A DNA stretch of 14,298 nucleotides from CAMBDR01 sp046597185 (GCA_046597185.1 JBKJLF010000035.1:1-14298), one strand, 5' to 3'. Shown: positions 6,884-13,691, counted from the stretch's first letter. Program-made: numbers and translations. The notes: generated from the letters alone by a model not told the origin.

Positions 6884-7129
6884 ATGATAGACATAGGGGA
6901 ACGCCTTAGCCTTGAGCGGGAACGCCTGGGTTTAAACCAAACGCAGATGGCCGAACTGTTTGGCAAGCATAAAAACACGCAGGTCAAGTACGCAAATAAT
7001 GAAAAGTCGCCCACTGCGGCGACTTTGGCGATGTTGGCTGAACAAGGGGTTGATATGCATTTCCTGTTCTATGGCCGCTATGCCGAAGCGGCGGCCACTT
7101 GGATCAACGTGATTCAGGTAGAGCGTTAA
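6884..7129 (+). CDS. Small XRE family regulator (HTH_3), related to the upstream XRE
   Basis: This 81-residue regulator consists of little more than the helix-turn-helix domain: ERLSLERERLGLNQTQMAELF (5-25), then GKHKNTQVKYANNEKSP (27-43), TLAMLAEQGVDMHFLFYGRY (47-66). It shares the RLGLNQ, KNTQV.Y and GVD..FL signature with the first XRE protein and is clearly a member of the same subfamily, without the C-terminal extension. The YExG motif, usual at this position, reads YANN here. AGGTGA at 6870-6875 gives a good ribosome site 8 bases before the ATG. The gene seems to have overwritten the end of an older minus-strand membrane-protein gene (7130-7399). Confidence 0.85.
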   Translation: MIDIGERLSLERERLGLNQTQMAELFGKHKNTQVKYANNEKSPTAATLAMLAEQGVDMHFLFYGRYAEAAATWINVIQVER

Positions 7130-7399
7130 GGCTACTGCCCATGCCAATACTTCATAGGCGCACAATTCGCTGACATCTGCCCCCAATTTTGATGAGCTAA
7201 ATCGAAGTGTCCCAAGGAGGAGCAAGGTCGCGCCACTTAAACCTGCAATATAAAAGTAACTGTTTGGCGGCATGCTTAAGAGTAATAATGACAAAATGCC
7301 TTCTGCCAAACACAAAAGGCTACCTTATGCGATCTTTGCGGAGGTTTGCTCTAAATCAACTAAAGCAATGGGCTTGCCGATTGCGAAAGAATACTTCAT
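7130..7399 (-). pseudogene. Remnant of a small membrane-protein gene with an in-frame stop
   Basis: Between the second XRE gene and the secreted-protein gene, the minus strand reads as a membrane protein in one frame. It starts at ATG 7399 with a good ribosome site (AGGAA, 9 bases upstream) and encodes 24 residues beginning MKYSFAIGKPIALV. It then meets TAA at 7325-7327 and continues in the same frame without a stop through three hydrophobic stretches: LLCLAEGILSLLLLSM, YFYIAGLSGATLLLLGTL and AYEVLAWAVALTLYL. After about 7100 the frame runs antisense through the XRE gene and loses this character. The simplest reading is a gene broken by one nonsense change and cut at its 3' end. A real 24-residue peptide followed by an internal start is possible. 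I do not recognise the family. This stretch holds nothing else that I can see. Confidence 0.5.
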
Positions 7400-7463
7400 G
7401 TTTTTTAATTCCTGGTTAGTCTAATAGCTGTTTCAAAATACATGGCCGAGCCAAAAATGCCAT

Positions 7464-7574
7464 TTAACTTGGTTTTGGTGGTGGCGTAGGAAATGGCGGT
7501 GGCAGCAGGTCAACTAAATCAGGTGCTTGGGTAATGTGCGGTGGTACAGGTGGAACAACGTGGTCGCCATTAAC
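7464..7574 (-). pseudogene. Out-of-frame proline-rich C-terminal tail of the secreted protein
   Basis: Directly after the stop of the secreted protein (7570-7572), the neighbouring frame on the minus strand encodes about 36 residues including VNGDHVVPPVPPHITQ and LLPPPFPTPPPKPS, ending at TAA 7464-7466. The dense proline pattern and clean end look like a genuine protein tail. Removing one base, for example one G of the GG near 7574, would join it to the upstream frame and give about 197 residues in total. So it is either a recent frameshift or a sequencing error. Confidence 0.55.
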
Positions 7575-8058
7575 CAATCAGCGTGGTTTGGTAGCGGCCA
7601 ACCAGTTGTGCAGCGGGCAGCGAAGAAACAATCCGAATCGCGGTGCCTGGCGCTGGTGCGGGAATGAACGTGATGCCCGCGCTCACTGGATGTGCCGTGG
7701 TATCTCCCATTGGCGATTGGCATTGCGCCGTTTTGGGGTTGAATTCATTGCAGCGATAAACGCTGTGCGGATGAATTTCAGTATTGGCTGTTGTCAGTTT
7801 GATGAGTGCGATTTCTTTGATCGATAAAAGGCGATCTATTTCGGCCAATTCACAGCCCTGGGCATTTTCGTGGTCAGCCACGTATTTTTCCAAAGCGATG
7901 GCAGCGCTTGGGGCGGCGATACGTTGGTTTTGCGCTTGCAAGGCCGCAAACGCGGGCAGATAAGTGCATTTGTCCTGCGCGAGCGCGCTACCTGCGTAGC
8001 ACATGACCATCACTGCCACGGCGCACGCTTTTAAGCATTTGGTTGGATATGGTTTCAT
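7570..8058 (-). CDS. Exported protein of unknown function, apparently frameshifted near its end
   Basis: I do not recognise the family. The 162 residues begin with a clear Sec signal peptide: a positive start (KPYPTKCLK), a hydrophobic core ACAVAVMVMCYAG, and a cleavage site SALA-QDK after about residue 27. The mature part contains four cysteines, which could form two disulfides in the periplasm. It has a helical first half (PAFAALQAQNQRIAAPSAAI) and a segment with YRCNEFNPKTAQCQSP. It stops at TAA 7570-7572. The adjacent frame continues with a proline-rich tail to 7464, so the original protein was probably about 197 residues. The ribosome site is weak. It diverges from the orphan gene at 8169 across a 110-base gap. 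Confidence 0.75.
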   Translation of the reverse strand: MKPYPTKCLKACAVAVMVMCYAGSALAQDKCTYLPAFAALQAQNQRIAAPSAAIALEKYVADHENAQGCELAEIDRLLSIKEIALIKLTTANTEIHPHSVYRCNEFNPKTAQCQSPMGDTTAHPVSAGITFIPAPAPGTAIRIVSSLPAAQLVGRYQTTLIG

Positions 8059-8168
8059 TTTGTCTTTATATTATTTGTGTACGCATGTAGAATCGCCAAC
8101 TTGTGATTTTTTAAAGTGTATAAAAATCAATTTCAGCGCTAATCTATCTTTTTTAGTAGATCTATTTT

Positions 8169-8543
8169 ATGCCAATGACACGTTATTTTGCCGATGAAAT
8201 GGCAAGCGCTTACAAGACTTTACGAGCTGGCGACTTCAAACCTTCCTACGATGTCATCATCACCAAGCTGACCAAGTTCTCTTCCCCCGCAGGCCCCCAC
8301 GTTGCGCATGCGAGTGTGCTCCCCAAACTGCGTCGTTGTTTGATTACGGATGGCAATTTTGGCTTGTTTTCCGCTGGGAAAATGGTGGGCGTGCAGCAAG
8401 GCACATTGGCTGCCACCGGGGATTATGATGGCAACCGGGTTGGCGACTATTCAAAATGCAATGTGACGACCAATGATAAACTGGCGGCCCTGGTGTTGTT
8501 TCGGTATATCGCAGAACGTTTGCGATTTCGGCACCGCACCTGA
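8169..8543 (+). CDS. Orphan 124-aa protein of unknown function
   Basis: I do not recognise this protein. Codon use looks like that of a real gene, and the frame is open from ATG 8169 to TGA 8541-8543. The 124 residues start MPMTRYFADEMASAYKTL, have a mixed centre with Gly-rich turns (GLFSAGKMVGVQQGTLAATG, then DYDGNRVGDY), and end in a basic tail RYIAERLRFRHRT. There is no signal peptide or membrane segment. A TATAAA box lies at 8119-8124 without a good -35; no convincing ribosome site is seen, and the ATG at 8175 (third codon) is an alternative. A terminator follows at 8663-8696. The last codons resemble the 20-bp tandem repeat found 40 bases downstream, so its 3' end may have been altered by repeat changes. 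Confidence 0.6.
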   Translation: MPMTRYFADEMASAYKTLRAGDFKPSYDVIITKLTKFSSPAGPHVAHASVLPKLRRCLITDGNFGLFSAGKMVGVQQGTLAATGDYDGNRVGDYSKCNVTTNDKLAALVLFRYIAERLRFRHRT

Positions 8544-8576
8544 ATTTGCAACAACCGCGCATGATCCTGTTTTCTT

Positions 8577-8616
8577 GCGTTTGAAATTTCGGCCAGGCGT
8601 TTGAAATTTCGGCCAG
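8577..8616 (+). repeat. Two perfect tandem copies of a 20-bp unit
   Basis: GCGTTTGAAATTTCGGCCAG occurs twice in direct succession (8577-8596 and 8597-8616) with no mismatch. A degraded relative, CGTTTGCGATTTCGGCACCG, lies at 8517-8536 inside the end of the upstream gene, 61 bases (about three units) before. The stretch 8544-8701 otherwise holds only the terminator at 8663-8696. Confidence 0.85.
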
Positions 8617-8662
8617 GCACCAGAGAGTTGTTAATTGAAAATACGACGCGAGTGGGCGGGAA

Positions 8663-8696
8663 GGCGCATCCAGGATAAACGATGCGCCCATTTTTT
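8663..8696 (+). terminator. Rho-independent terminator (plus strand)
   Basis: GGCGCATC (8663-8670) pairs with GATGCGCC (8681-8688) around a 10-base loop and is followed by CA and six T (8691-8696). It would end transcripts from the orphan gene at 8169-8543. In the other direction no T run follows, so it is a poor terminator for the convergent peptidase gene. Confidence 0.75.
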
Positions 8697-8701
8697 GCAG
8701 A

Positions 8702-10561
8702 TTACTTCTTTTTGGCCAAAATCACTTCAATCTCATCCATAATTTTATTCATCCGCTCAACCAAAGCTTGATAAGGCGCGGGCGCGGCCAAATCCACCCC
8801 GGCTTGCTTGATCATCTCATACGGATATTGCGAACCGCCCGCTTTTAAAATATCCAGATAGCGTTCCCGCGCACCCGGTACGCCCTTCAAAATTTGGTCG
8901 CCAAAGGTGGTGCCTGCGGTAAGTGAGGTGGCATATTGGAACACATAAAAACGCCGGTAAAAATGGGGGATAAAGACCCATTCCACCGTCACCTTGTCAT
9001 CAATCTTAACCACGCCTTGGGCGTCGCCATGGTAACGCTTTAAAAGCTCACCATAGATTTTGGTAAAGCCAGCCCCGCTCAAAGCTTCACCCTTATCAAC
9101 CCTGGCGTGGGTTTCCCGGTCAAATTCGGCAAACATGGCCTGACGGAAAAAGGTGCCGCGCAGGTTTTCCAGCGCGGAACCCAAATATAACAGACGCTCA
9201 TCATCCGATTTGGCGATTTTTAATACATGGTCGAGCAATAATAATTCGTTGGTGGTCGAAGCGATCTCCGCAGTAAAGATCGGATAGTCGGCATTGATGA
9301 AAGCTTGATTTTTGTTGGCCAGGGCGGAATGAATCGCATGGCCCCACTCATGCGCCAAGGTGGAAACCGATTCGTAATTGTCATAGTAGTTGAGCAGCAA
9401 ATATGGGTGGACATCGTAGGCAGCGCCATTGTTGTAGGCACCCGAGCGTTTGCGTGGGCGTGGATAAACATCCATCCAGCGTTGTTGTAAGCCAGCTTGC
9501 ATGATGCTCACATAATCCGGCCCCATTGGTTTGACCGAGTCGAGCATGATCTGCACGCCTTCGGCAAGCGGATATTGGCGCTCACCTTTGATCAGCGACG
9601 GGTAAAGATCATGGTATTGCATCTCGTTGACGCCCAATAGCTTGGCGCGCAATTTGAAGTAGCGGTGCAAGGTGGGTAAATTGGCATTGGCTTGCTCAAT
9701 CAATCGGTCGTAGACCGCCACCGGCAATTTATTTTCATCCAGCGCAGCCGCAATCGAACTGGGATGGTTGCGCACTTTGGCATACACCCAATCGCGCTTT
9801 AATTGTTCATACAGGGTCGCGCCCAGGGTGCGTTCAAAATCCTTGAAGCGGCTCCAAAATGCATCAAACACCAGCTTGCGGTCGGCACGGTTATCCAAGG
9901 CGCGGTATTTGGTATACGCCGACTGATTAATGGTGATTTCGCTGCCATCCGAGAGTTTGACTTTGGGCCAGGGGAAATCGGCATTGGTCAGGGTGGAATA
10001 AATGGTTTGGCCGCCATTGGTGGCCAGACCAAATTCGGCAATCAGGGCTTCGCCTTTGGCATCGAGCGTATGCGGTGCGGCGCGCAAAATTTCATCGAGC
10101 TTGTGGCGATATACTGCCAAGCCTTTTTCTGTCGCCAAAAATTGCTTGACTTTGGCTTGCCCCATGGCCAGCACTTCTGGGCCCAGGAATGCCGTTGCTG
10201 CTTCCAGTTTGTTGGCAAGTACGTCCGAGCGTTGTTTGAGTTCCGTTCCGGCGGTTAAGCCCGTGTCTTGATCGCGGGTTTGGAGGGCGTAACTCTCAAT
10301 CCGGGCAAAGCGCTTTTGGAGTGTGGCGTTCAAATCCCAGCATTGTTTAAATTGCCCGGCCGATTTGGCCAGCTTGCCCTTGCATGCCGCAAAACTTTGC
10401 AGTTCTTGCTCCAGTTTGACGGTGTCGGCAGTCCACAAGTCTGCGCTCGGGTAGAGTGCGTTTAAGTCCCAACGATCATTTTCGGTTTCAGCATGGCTGC
10501 TCGCCGGAATACAGAATAGGGGGAGTAGCAGGATTAAGCCAGCGCAAAAGGTCGGTTTCAT
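8702..10561 (-). CDS. M3 family zinc oligopeptidase (oligoendopeptidase F-like) with signal peptide
   Basis: This metallopeptidase of clan MA, family M3 (PepF/M3B type) has 619 residues from ATG 10561. It cuts short peptides using a zinc ion. HEWGH at residues 404-408 supplies two His ligands and the catalytic Glu405; Glu432 in FTAEIASTTNE is the expected third ligand. The length of about 600 residues is normal for PepF. Unusually for this mainly cytoplasmic family, it opens with a signal peptide (MKPTFCAGLILLLPLFCIPA, cleavage after SSHA), which points to a periplasmic or secreted enzyme. A GTG at 10612 in the same frame would add 17 residues in front of the signal. It has the closer ribosome-like GGAAT and follows by one base the stop of the regulator-end remnant at 10614-10616, so it cannot be excluded. 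It is the last gene of the minus-strand run starting at 13473. Confidence 0.93.
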   Translation of the reverse strand: MKPTFCAGLILLLPLFCIPASSHAETENDRWDLNALYPSADLWTADTVKLEQELQSFAACKGKLAKSAGQFKQCWDLNATLQKRFARIESYALQTRDQDTGLTAGTELKQRSDVLANKLEAATAFLGPEVLAMGQAKVKQFLATEKGLAVYRHKLDEILRAAPHTLDAKGEALIAEFGLATNGGQTIYSTLTNADFPWPKVKLSDGSEITINQSAYTKYRALDNRADRKLVFDAFWSRFKDFERTLGATLYEQLKRDWVYAKVRNHPSSIAAALDENKLPVAVYDRLIEQANANLPTLHRYFKLRAKLLGVNEMQYHDLYPSLIKGERQYPLAEGVQIMLDSVKPMGPDYVSIMQAGLQQRWMDVYPRPRKRSGAYNNGAAYDVHPYLLLNYYDNYESVSTLAHEWGHAIHSALANKNQAFINADYPIFTAEIASTTNELLLLDHVLKIAKSDDERLLYLGSALENLRGTFFRQAMFAEFDRETHARVDKGEALSGAGFTKIYGELLKRYHGDAQGVVKIDDKVTVEWVFIPHFYRRFYVFQYATSLTAGTTFGDQILKGVPGARERYLDILKAGGSQYPYEMIKQAGVDLAAPAPYQALVERMNKIMDEIEVILAKKK

Positions 10562-10612
10562 GATTTTTTTTAAAATAGAGAATGAAGGCGGTATTTTACC
10601 CATATTACCCAC

Positions 10613-10648
10613 ATTATTCCATCAGGTGATTTCGAATCGCATATAATG
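10613..10648. repeat. 36-bp direct repeat, copy A (left border of the aminotransferase-SDR segment)
   Basis: These 36 bases align without gaps to 12825-12860 with 30 identities, five of the six differences being transitions. Both copies encode, on the minus strand, the last residues and stop codon of a response regulator. The distance between copies is 2212 bp, and they enclose exactly the aminotransferase and SDR genes. Confidence 0.75.
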
Positions 10649-10658
10649 GCACCATCTC
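10614..10658 (-). pseudogene. 3'-end remnant of a NarL/FixJ-type response regulator gene
   Basis: On the minus strand this stretch reads EMVPLYAIRNHLME and a TAA stop. The complete regulator at 12826-13473 ends ELTLYAIQNHLVG, so LYAI-NHL is shared. No start or upstream domain is attached: the sequence before it is the end of the SDR gene. It is therefore a gene end left behind or brought in by recombination. Confidence 0.6.
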
Positions 10659-11415
10659 AGCCCAAACCACCCGTCACCGGAAACTGCGCGCCGTTCATAT
10701 AGGTGTTTTCCAGCGCCAGCCAGCGCAGCGCGCGCGCGGCTTCCACGCACGTACCAGTGCGGCCCTGCGCCGCATAGCGCTGGTAGGTGGCACGCAGGTG
10801 CGGGGCCAAATCGGCAGAGATGCCGCCGTCGAGCACGCCCAGCAGCGCCAGATTGACCAGAATGCCTTGCGGCCCCAGCTCTTTTGCCAGCGCCTGCGTC
10901 AAGCCCCACAGCGCGCTCTGGCTGGCCGCGTAATGGGCGGGCGCGGGTACGGGCAGCACGCCGTCCAGCGCCGCTACCAGCACCAGCGCACCACGTAATT
11001 TGCGGCGCGCCAGTTGCTGCGCGCACAATAGCGCGGCGCGGCCATGAATGGCATGCAGTTCATTCCAGGCGCTGATGCTGATATCGTCCAGCGGGCAGGC
11101 TGGTGCTATGCCAGCGCAATGGATGGTGGCTTGCGGCAGGCGGCCATCGCGCTCCAGCGCGGCAAACAGCCGTTCCACCGCCTGCGGCTCGCGCAAATCA
11201 AGCTGGTAGCCGACGCAGCCCAACTCGGCCGTCAAACCGGCGGCGCATGCCTGCTCGTTTAACCAGGTGAAACTGGCCGCTACGCCAAGGCTGGCCAGTT
11301 CACGCAATACCGCCTGCCCCAGCGCGCCACTGCCGCCCAGTACCAATACTTTTTTGCCCGCCATATTGCCACCAGCTTCATTCATCAATTTGACTGCAAT
11401 GCCTGCAATACTCAT
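10657..11415 (-). CDS. SDR-fold protein with degenerate catalytic residues
   Basis: This 252-residue protein has the short-chain dehydrogenase/reductase fold, closest in style to FabG-like 3-oxoacyl-ACP reductases. The nucleotide-binding motif GGSGALG is at residues 27-33, HCAG (99-102) stands where NNAG is usual, and the C-terminal FPVTGGLG is typical. The catalytic set Asn-Ser-Tyr-Lys is mostly lost. Tyr162 is present in HYAASQ, but the Lys four residues later is Gln166, the Ser 13 before is Ala149, and the expected Asn is His124. It probably cannot perform the usual reduction, though it may bind NAD(P) or act as a partner. ATG 11415 overlaps the aminotransferase stop (ATGA) and has GGGAGC 8 bases upstream; ATG 11427 and an internal start at residue 18 are alternatives. 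Base composition is very GC-rich (46 of 60 in 10921-10980), unlike the peptidase next door. Confidence 0.85.
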   Translation of the reverse strand: MSIAGIAVKLMNEAGGNMAGKKVLVLGGSGALGQAVLRELASLGVAASFTWLNEQACAAGLTAELGCVGYQLDLREPQAVERLFAALERDGRLPQATIHCAGIAPACPLDDISISAWNELHAIHGRAALLCAQQLARRKLRGALVLVAALDGVLPVPAPAHYAASQSALWGLTQALAKELGPQGILVNLALLGVLDGGISADLAPHLRATYQRYAAQGRTGTCVEAARALRWLALENTYMNGAQFPVTGGLG

Positions 11416-12776
11416 TGTAGCTCCCATAAATAATCAAGCGACTGGCCCAACGCTTGGGCGCAGCCGATCAGTTCGTTGTCCGGCGTGTTGTAAGGCGGAT
11501 GCAGGCGCAGCACCTGCCAGGCGTGGCCGCAGATTTGTGTGATGAAACCGCGCTTGATCATTTGATGCATCAACAGCATGCCCATCGCGCTTTGGTGCGC
11601 CAGTTGTGGCAAACCCAGATAATCGAATTGATAGCAGGGATGATCCGGCGCTTGCAAAACCAGCCCCAGCAGCAAACCCTTTCCGCGTATCTCCGTCACC
11701 AAAGGCGAGGGCGCGACATACTGCTGCAACGCCTCGCGAAACACCCCGGCCTTGCGGCTAATTTCAGCCAGCATGGTTTCATCCATCAAACTCATTGCCG
11801 CCAGCCCGGCAACACAGGCCAGCGCATTGCCGCTAAAGGTGCTGGCGTGGGCGTCGGCCATGTCCAGGCTGCCATAGGCGCGCTCAAAAATCGGGCTGCG
11901 CGTGAGCATGGCCGAGAGCGGTATCAAGCCGCCACCCAGCGCCTTGCCCAGCGTCACCACATCGGGTGCGCGCGGCCAGGTTGCGCTGGCTAAAAATTGA
12001 CCGCAGCGGCCTATCCCGGTCTGGATTTCATCAGCGATTAGCAGCACGCCGTTTTTTTCACTGTGCTCGCACAAATACTGCAACCAGGCTGCTGGCGGCA
12101 TGCGCAAACCCGCTTCAACTTGCACTGGCTCAATCACCACCGCCGCAAGGTTTGGATCAGCCAGTGCCAGCCCCAATGCCGCCAGATCGCCAAACGGCAG
12201 CGCGTCCACCTTTGGCAAATGCGGGCCGAACTGGTCGCGATACGGGCCAGGCTGCATCATGGCCACGCTGCCAAAGGTGCAGCCGTGATACGCACCTTCG
12301 ATGCAGGCGATGCGCGCACGGCCAGTGGCTGCGCGCGCCAGTTTTAAGGTTGCCTCCACCGCCTCACTGCCGCCGCTGGCAAACCAGGCAGCGTCATAAT
12401 CGCTCAACTGGTGTAGACGGCGCGCCAGCATGCCGGCATACGGGCTGACGCCGCTGGTGTAAAAAGAGGGCGTGTCGCCATCGAGAAAATCGCGCAACGC
12501 CGCTTCAATGACAGGTGGGCGGTGGCCAAAGGCTTGCGTGCCCCAGCCCGCCAAAAAGTCAGCATACAGGCGACCTTCATGATCGGCCAACCGGGTGCCA
12601 ATAATTTTGTTGATCTGCCAGGGTTCGCTGCTTAACTCGGCCCGGCTGACCAACATCGGGTTGACGAAGCGGCGGAAATCTTCATAGCCGGCGCGCAGGC
12701 TGAGTGGGTTGTCAGCTGAGTTGCCAAGATTGTCGTTGCTGCCGACGCTGCTTATGTCTGTTGCCGATGTCATCAT
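11412..12776 (-). CDS. Class III PLP-dependent aminotransferase
   Basis: This 454-residue enzyme belongs to the acetylornithine/4-aminobutyrate/omega-amino acid aminotransferase group (fold type I, class III). It moves an amino group between an amine or omega-amino acid and a keto acid by means of pyridoxal phosphate. Visible motifs are SGGSEAVEAT (134-143, phosphate binding), YHGCTFG (163-169), VIEPVQVEAG (214-223), ADEIQTGIGR (248-257, Asp249 binding the PLP nitrogen), TLGKALGGG (275-283, Lys278 forming the Schiff base) and ASTFSGNALAC (311-321). All key residues are intact. The N-terminal 25 residues are an unstructured-looking extension. The substrate cannot be told. It is coupled to the SDR gene by an ATGA overlap (11412-11415), which suggests one pathway or complex, perhaps of a secondary metabolite. 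It lies 49 bases after the regulator gene, inside the repeat-bounded GC-rich segment. Confidence 0.92.
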   Translation of the reverse strand: MMTSATDISSVGSNDNLGNSADNPLSLRAGYEDFRRFVNPMLVSRAELSSEPWQINKIIGTRLADHEGRLYADFLAGWGTQAFGHRPPVIEAALRDFLDGDTPSFYTSGVSPYAGMLARRLHQLSDYDAAWFASGGSEAVEATLKLARAATGRARIACIEGAYHGCTFGSVAMMQPGPYRDQFGPHLPKVDALPFGDLAALGLALADPNLAAVVIEPVQVEAGLRMPPAAWLQYLCEHSEKNGVLLIADEIQTGIGRCGQFLASATWPRAPDVVTLGKALGGGLIPLSAMLTRSPIFERAYGSLDMADAHASTFSGNALACVAGLAAMSLMDETMLAEISRKAGVFREALQQYVAPSPLVTEIRGKGLLLGLVLQAPDHPCYQFDYLGLPQLAHQSAMGMLLMHQMIKRGFITQICGHAWQVLRLHPPYNTPDNELIGCAQALGQSLDYLWELQ

Positions 12777-12824
12777 GGTCCACCATCAAAATTGAGTCGT
12801 GCAGCGCGCAGCAAGCTGAGCGGA

Positions 12825-12860
12825 ATTATCCCACCAAGTGATTTTGAATCGCATACAAAG
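12825..12860. repeat. 36-bp direct repeat, copy B (right border, 3' end of the intact regulator gene)
   Basis: This copy contains the last codons and the TAA stop of the response regulator gene at 12826-13473. It matches 10613-10648 at 30 of 36 positions in the same orientation. See copy A for the arrangement. Confidence 0.75.
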
Positions 12861-13473
12861 TCAGTTCGGCACTGTTTTTTAACCTCATTTTCATCAAGAC
12901 ACGGGCGCGATATTCGCTCACGGTTTTCACCGATAGCGATAACTCGTTGGCAATCGCGCTCACCGTTTTACCCGTTGCAATCATGGTCATGGTTTGGTAT
13001 TCACGATCCGATAGCGTTTCGTGCAATGGCTTATCGTGGTTCACATCGACCTGATTGGCCAACTCCTGCGCCAAGGCCGGGCTGATGTATTTTTGCCCTT
13101 GCGCTACCTGACGCAAGGCAGCGATGATGTCGGCGGGGGCGCATTGCTTGTTCAAATAGCCTGCAGCGCCATCACGCAAGGAACGCAAACCATACAGTTT
13201 TTCTGCGTACATGGAGTACATTAAAATTGCGATTTGCGGATGCTCTTTCTTGATTTGTTTGAGCACCTCGATGCCGCTGCGATCGGGTAGTGAAATGTCG
13301 AGCAAGATCACCTGGCAGCCGCATTCGCGGCTTGCTTTAATGCCCTCCAAACCATTGGCGGCTTCGGCGACGACCTGGATATCGGGGGCCTCTGCCAACA
13401 ATGCCCGTAAGCCACGCCGTATCATGGCGTGATCATCAACGATTAAGACTTTTATGGTCGCAGATTCTGTCAT
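12826..13473 (-). CDS. NarL/FixJ family response regulator
   Basis: This 215-residue two-component response regulator has an N-terminal receiver domain with acidic pair Asp13-Asp14 (IVDDH), phosphoacceptor Asp59 (VILLDISLPD), switch Ser87 (LMYSMYA) and Lys109 (YLNK). A LuxR-type helix-turn-helix follows at about 150-210 (LSDREYQTMTMIATGKTVSA, then IANELSLSVKTVSEYRARVL). Phosphorylation by a sensor kinase would promote dimerisation and DNA binding. Its kinase is not adjacent. It is the first gene of the minus-strand run of aminotransferase, SDR and peptidase, so it may control them. No clear ribosome site precedes ATG 13473. Three 12-bp repeats lie 24-59 bases upstream and are candidate binding sites for it or for another regulator. 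Confidence 0.94.
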   Translation of the reverse strand: MTESATIKVLIVDDHAMIRRGLRALLAEAPDIQVVAEAANGLEGIKASRECGCQVILLDISLPDRSGIEVLKQIKKEHPQIAILMYSMYAEKLYGLRSLRDGAAGYLNKQCAPADIIAALRQVAQGQKYISPALAQELANQVDVNHDKPLHETLSDREYQTMTMIATGKTVSAIANELSLSVKTVSEYRARVLMKMRLKNSAELTLYAIQNHLVG

Positions 13474-13496
13474 GAGGTTTAATTATTTATCTGGCA

Positions 13497-13532
13497 AGTA
13501 AGTAGGGTAGTTAGTAGGAGAGTGAGTAGGGT
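13497..13532. repeat. Three 12-bp tandem repeats (AGTNAGTAGG + 2) upstream of the regulator gene
   Basis: AGTAAGTAGGGT, AGTTAGTAGGAG and AGTGAGTAGGGT follow each other at exactly 12-bp spacing (13497, 13509, 13521). The core AGTNAGTAGG is identical apart from the fourth base. They lie in the 303-base gap between the divergent regulator gene and the 88-aa gene, near the regulator side. They may be protein binding sites or a small satellite. Confidence 0.8.
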
Positions 13533-13663
13533 CAGACTAAAAAGTATAGCAGGGCTACAGGCGGAAAAAGTCATCTCCCGGCTTTTCTTTTGCCCTTTCT
13601 TGCGCCGTGTTTTGTTTTTGGTATCCCGATAACATCAAATTCAACTATTTTTTAACAAGGAGC

Positions 13664-13691
13664 TTGCAAATTTACGGAATTGGGGTAGAAT
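13664..13691 (+). promoter_or_regulatory. Candidate sigma-70 promoter of the 88-aa gene
   Basis: TTGCAA (13664-13669) and TAGAAT (13686-13691, five of six to consensus) are 16 bases apart, about 85 bases before the GTG start. The sequence AATTCAACTATT (13638-13649) recurs with one change (AATTCAACTGTT) at 13689-13700, overlapping the -10 element; these could be paired regulator sites 51 bases apart. Confidence 0.45.

Noticed and set aside
7534..7827. Plus-strand 97-codon frame over the secreted-protein gene
   Set aside because: The minus strand has a clear signal peptide and cysteine pattern here; the plus frame has no motif or ribosome site.
10598..10615. 9-bp tandem repeat ACCCATATT/ACCCACATT before the peptidase
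   Set aside because: Too short and imperfect to mean much by itself; it only reflects the GGTAATATGGGTAA codons at the alternative GTG start.
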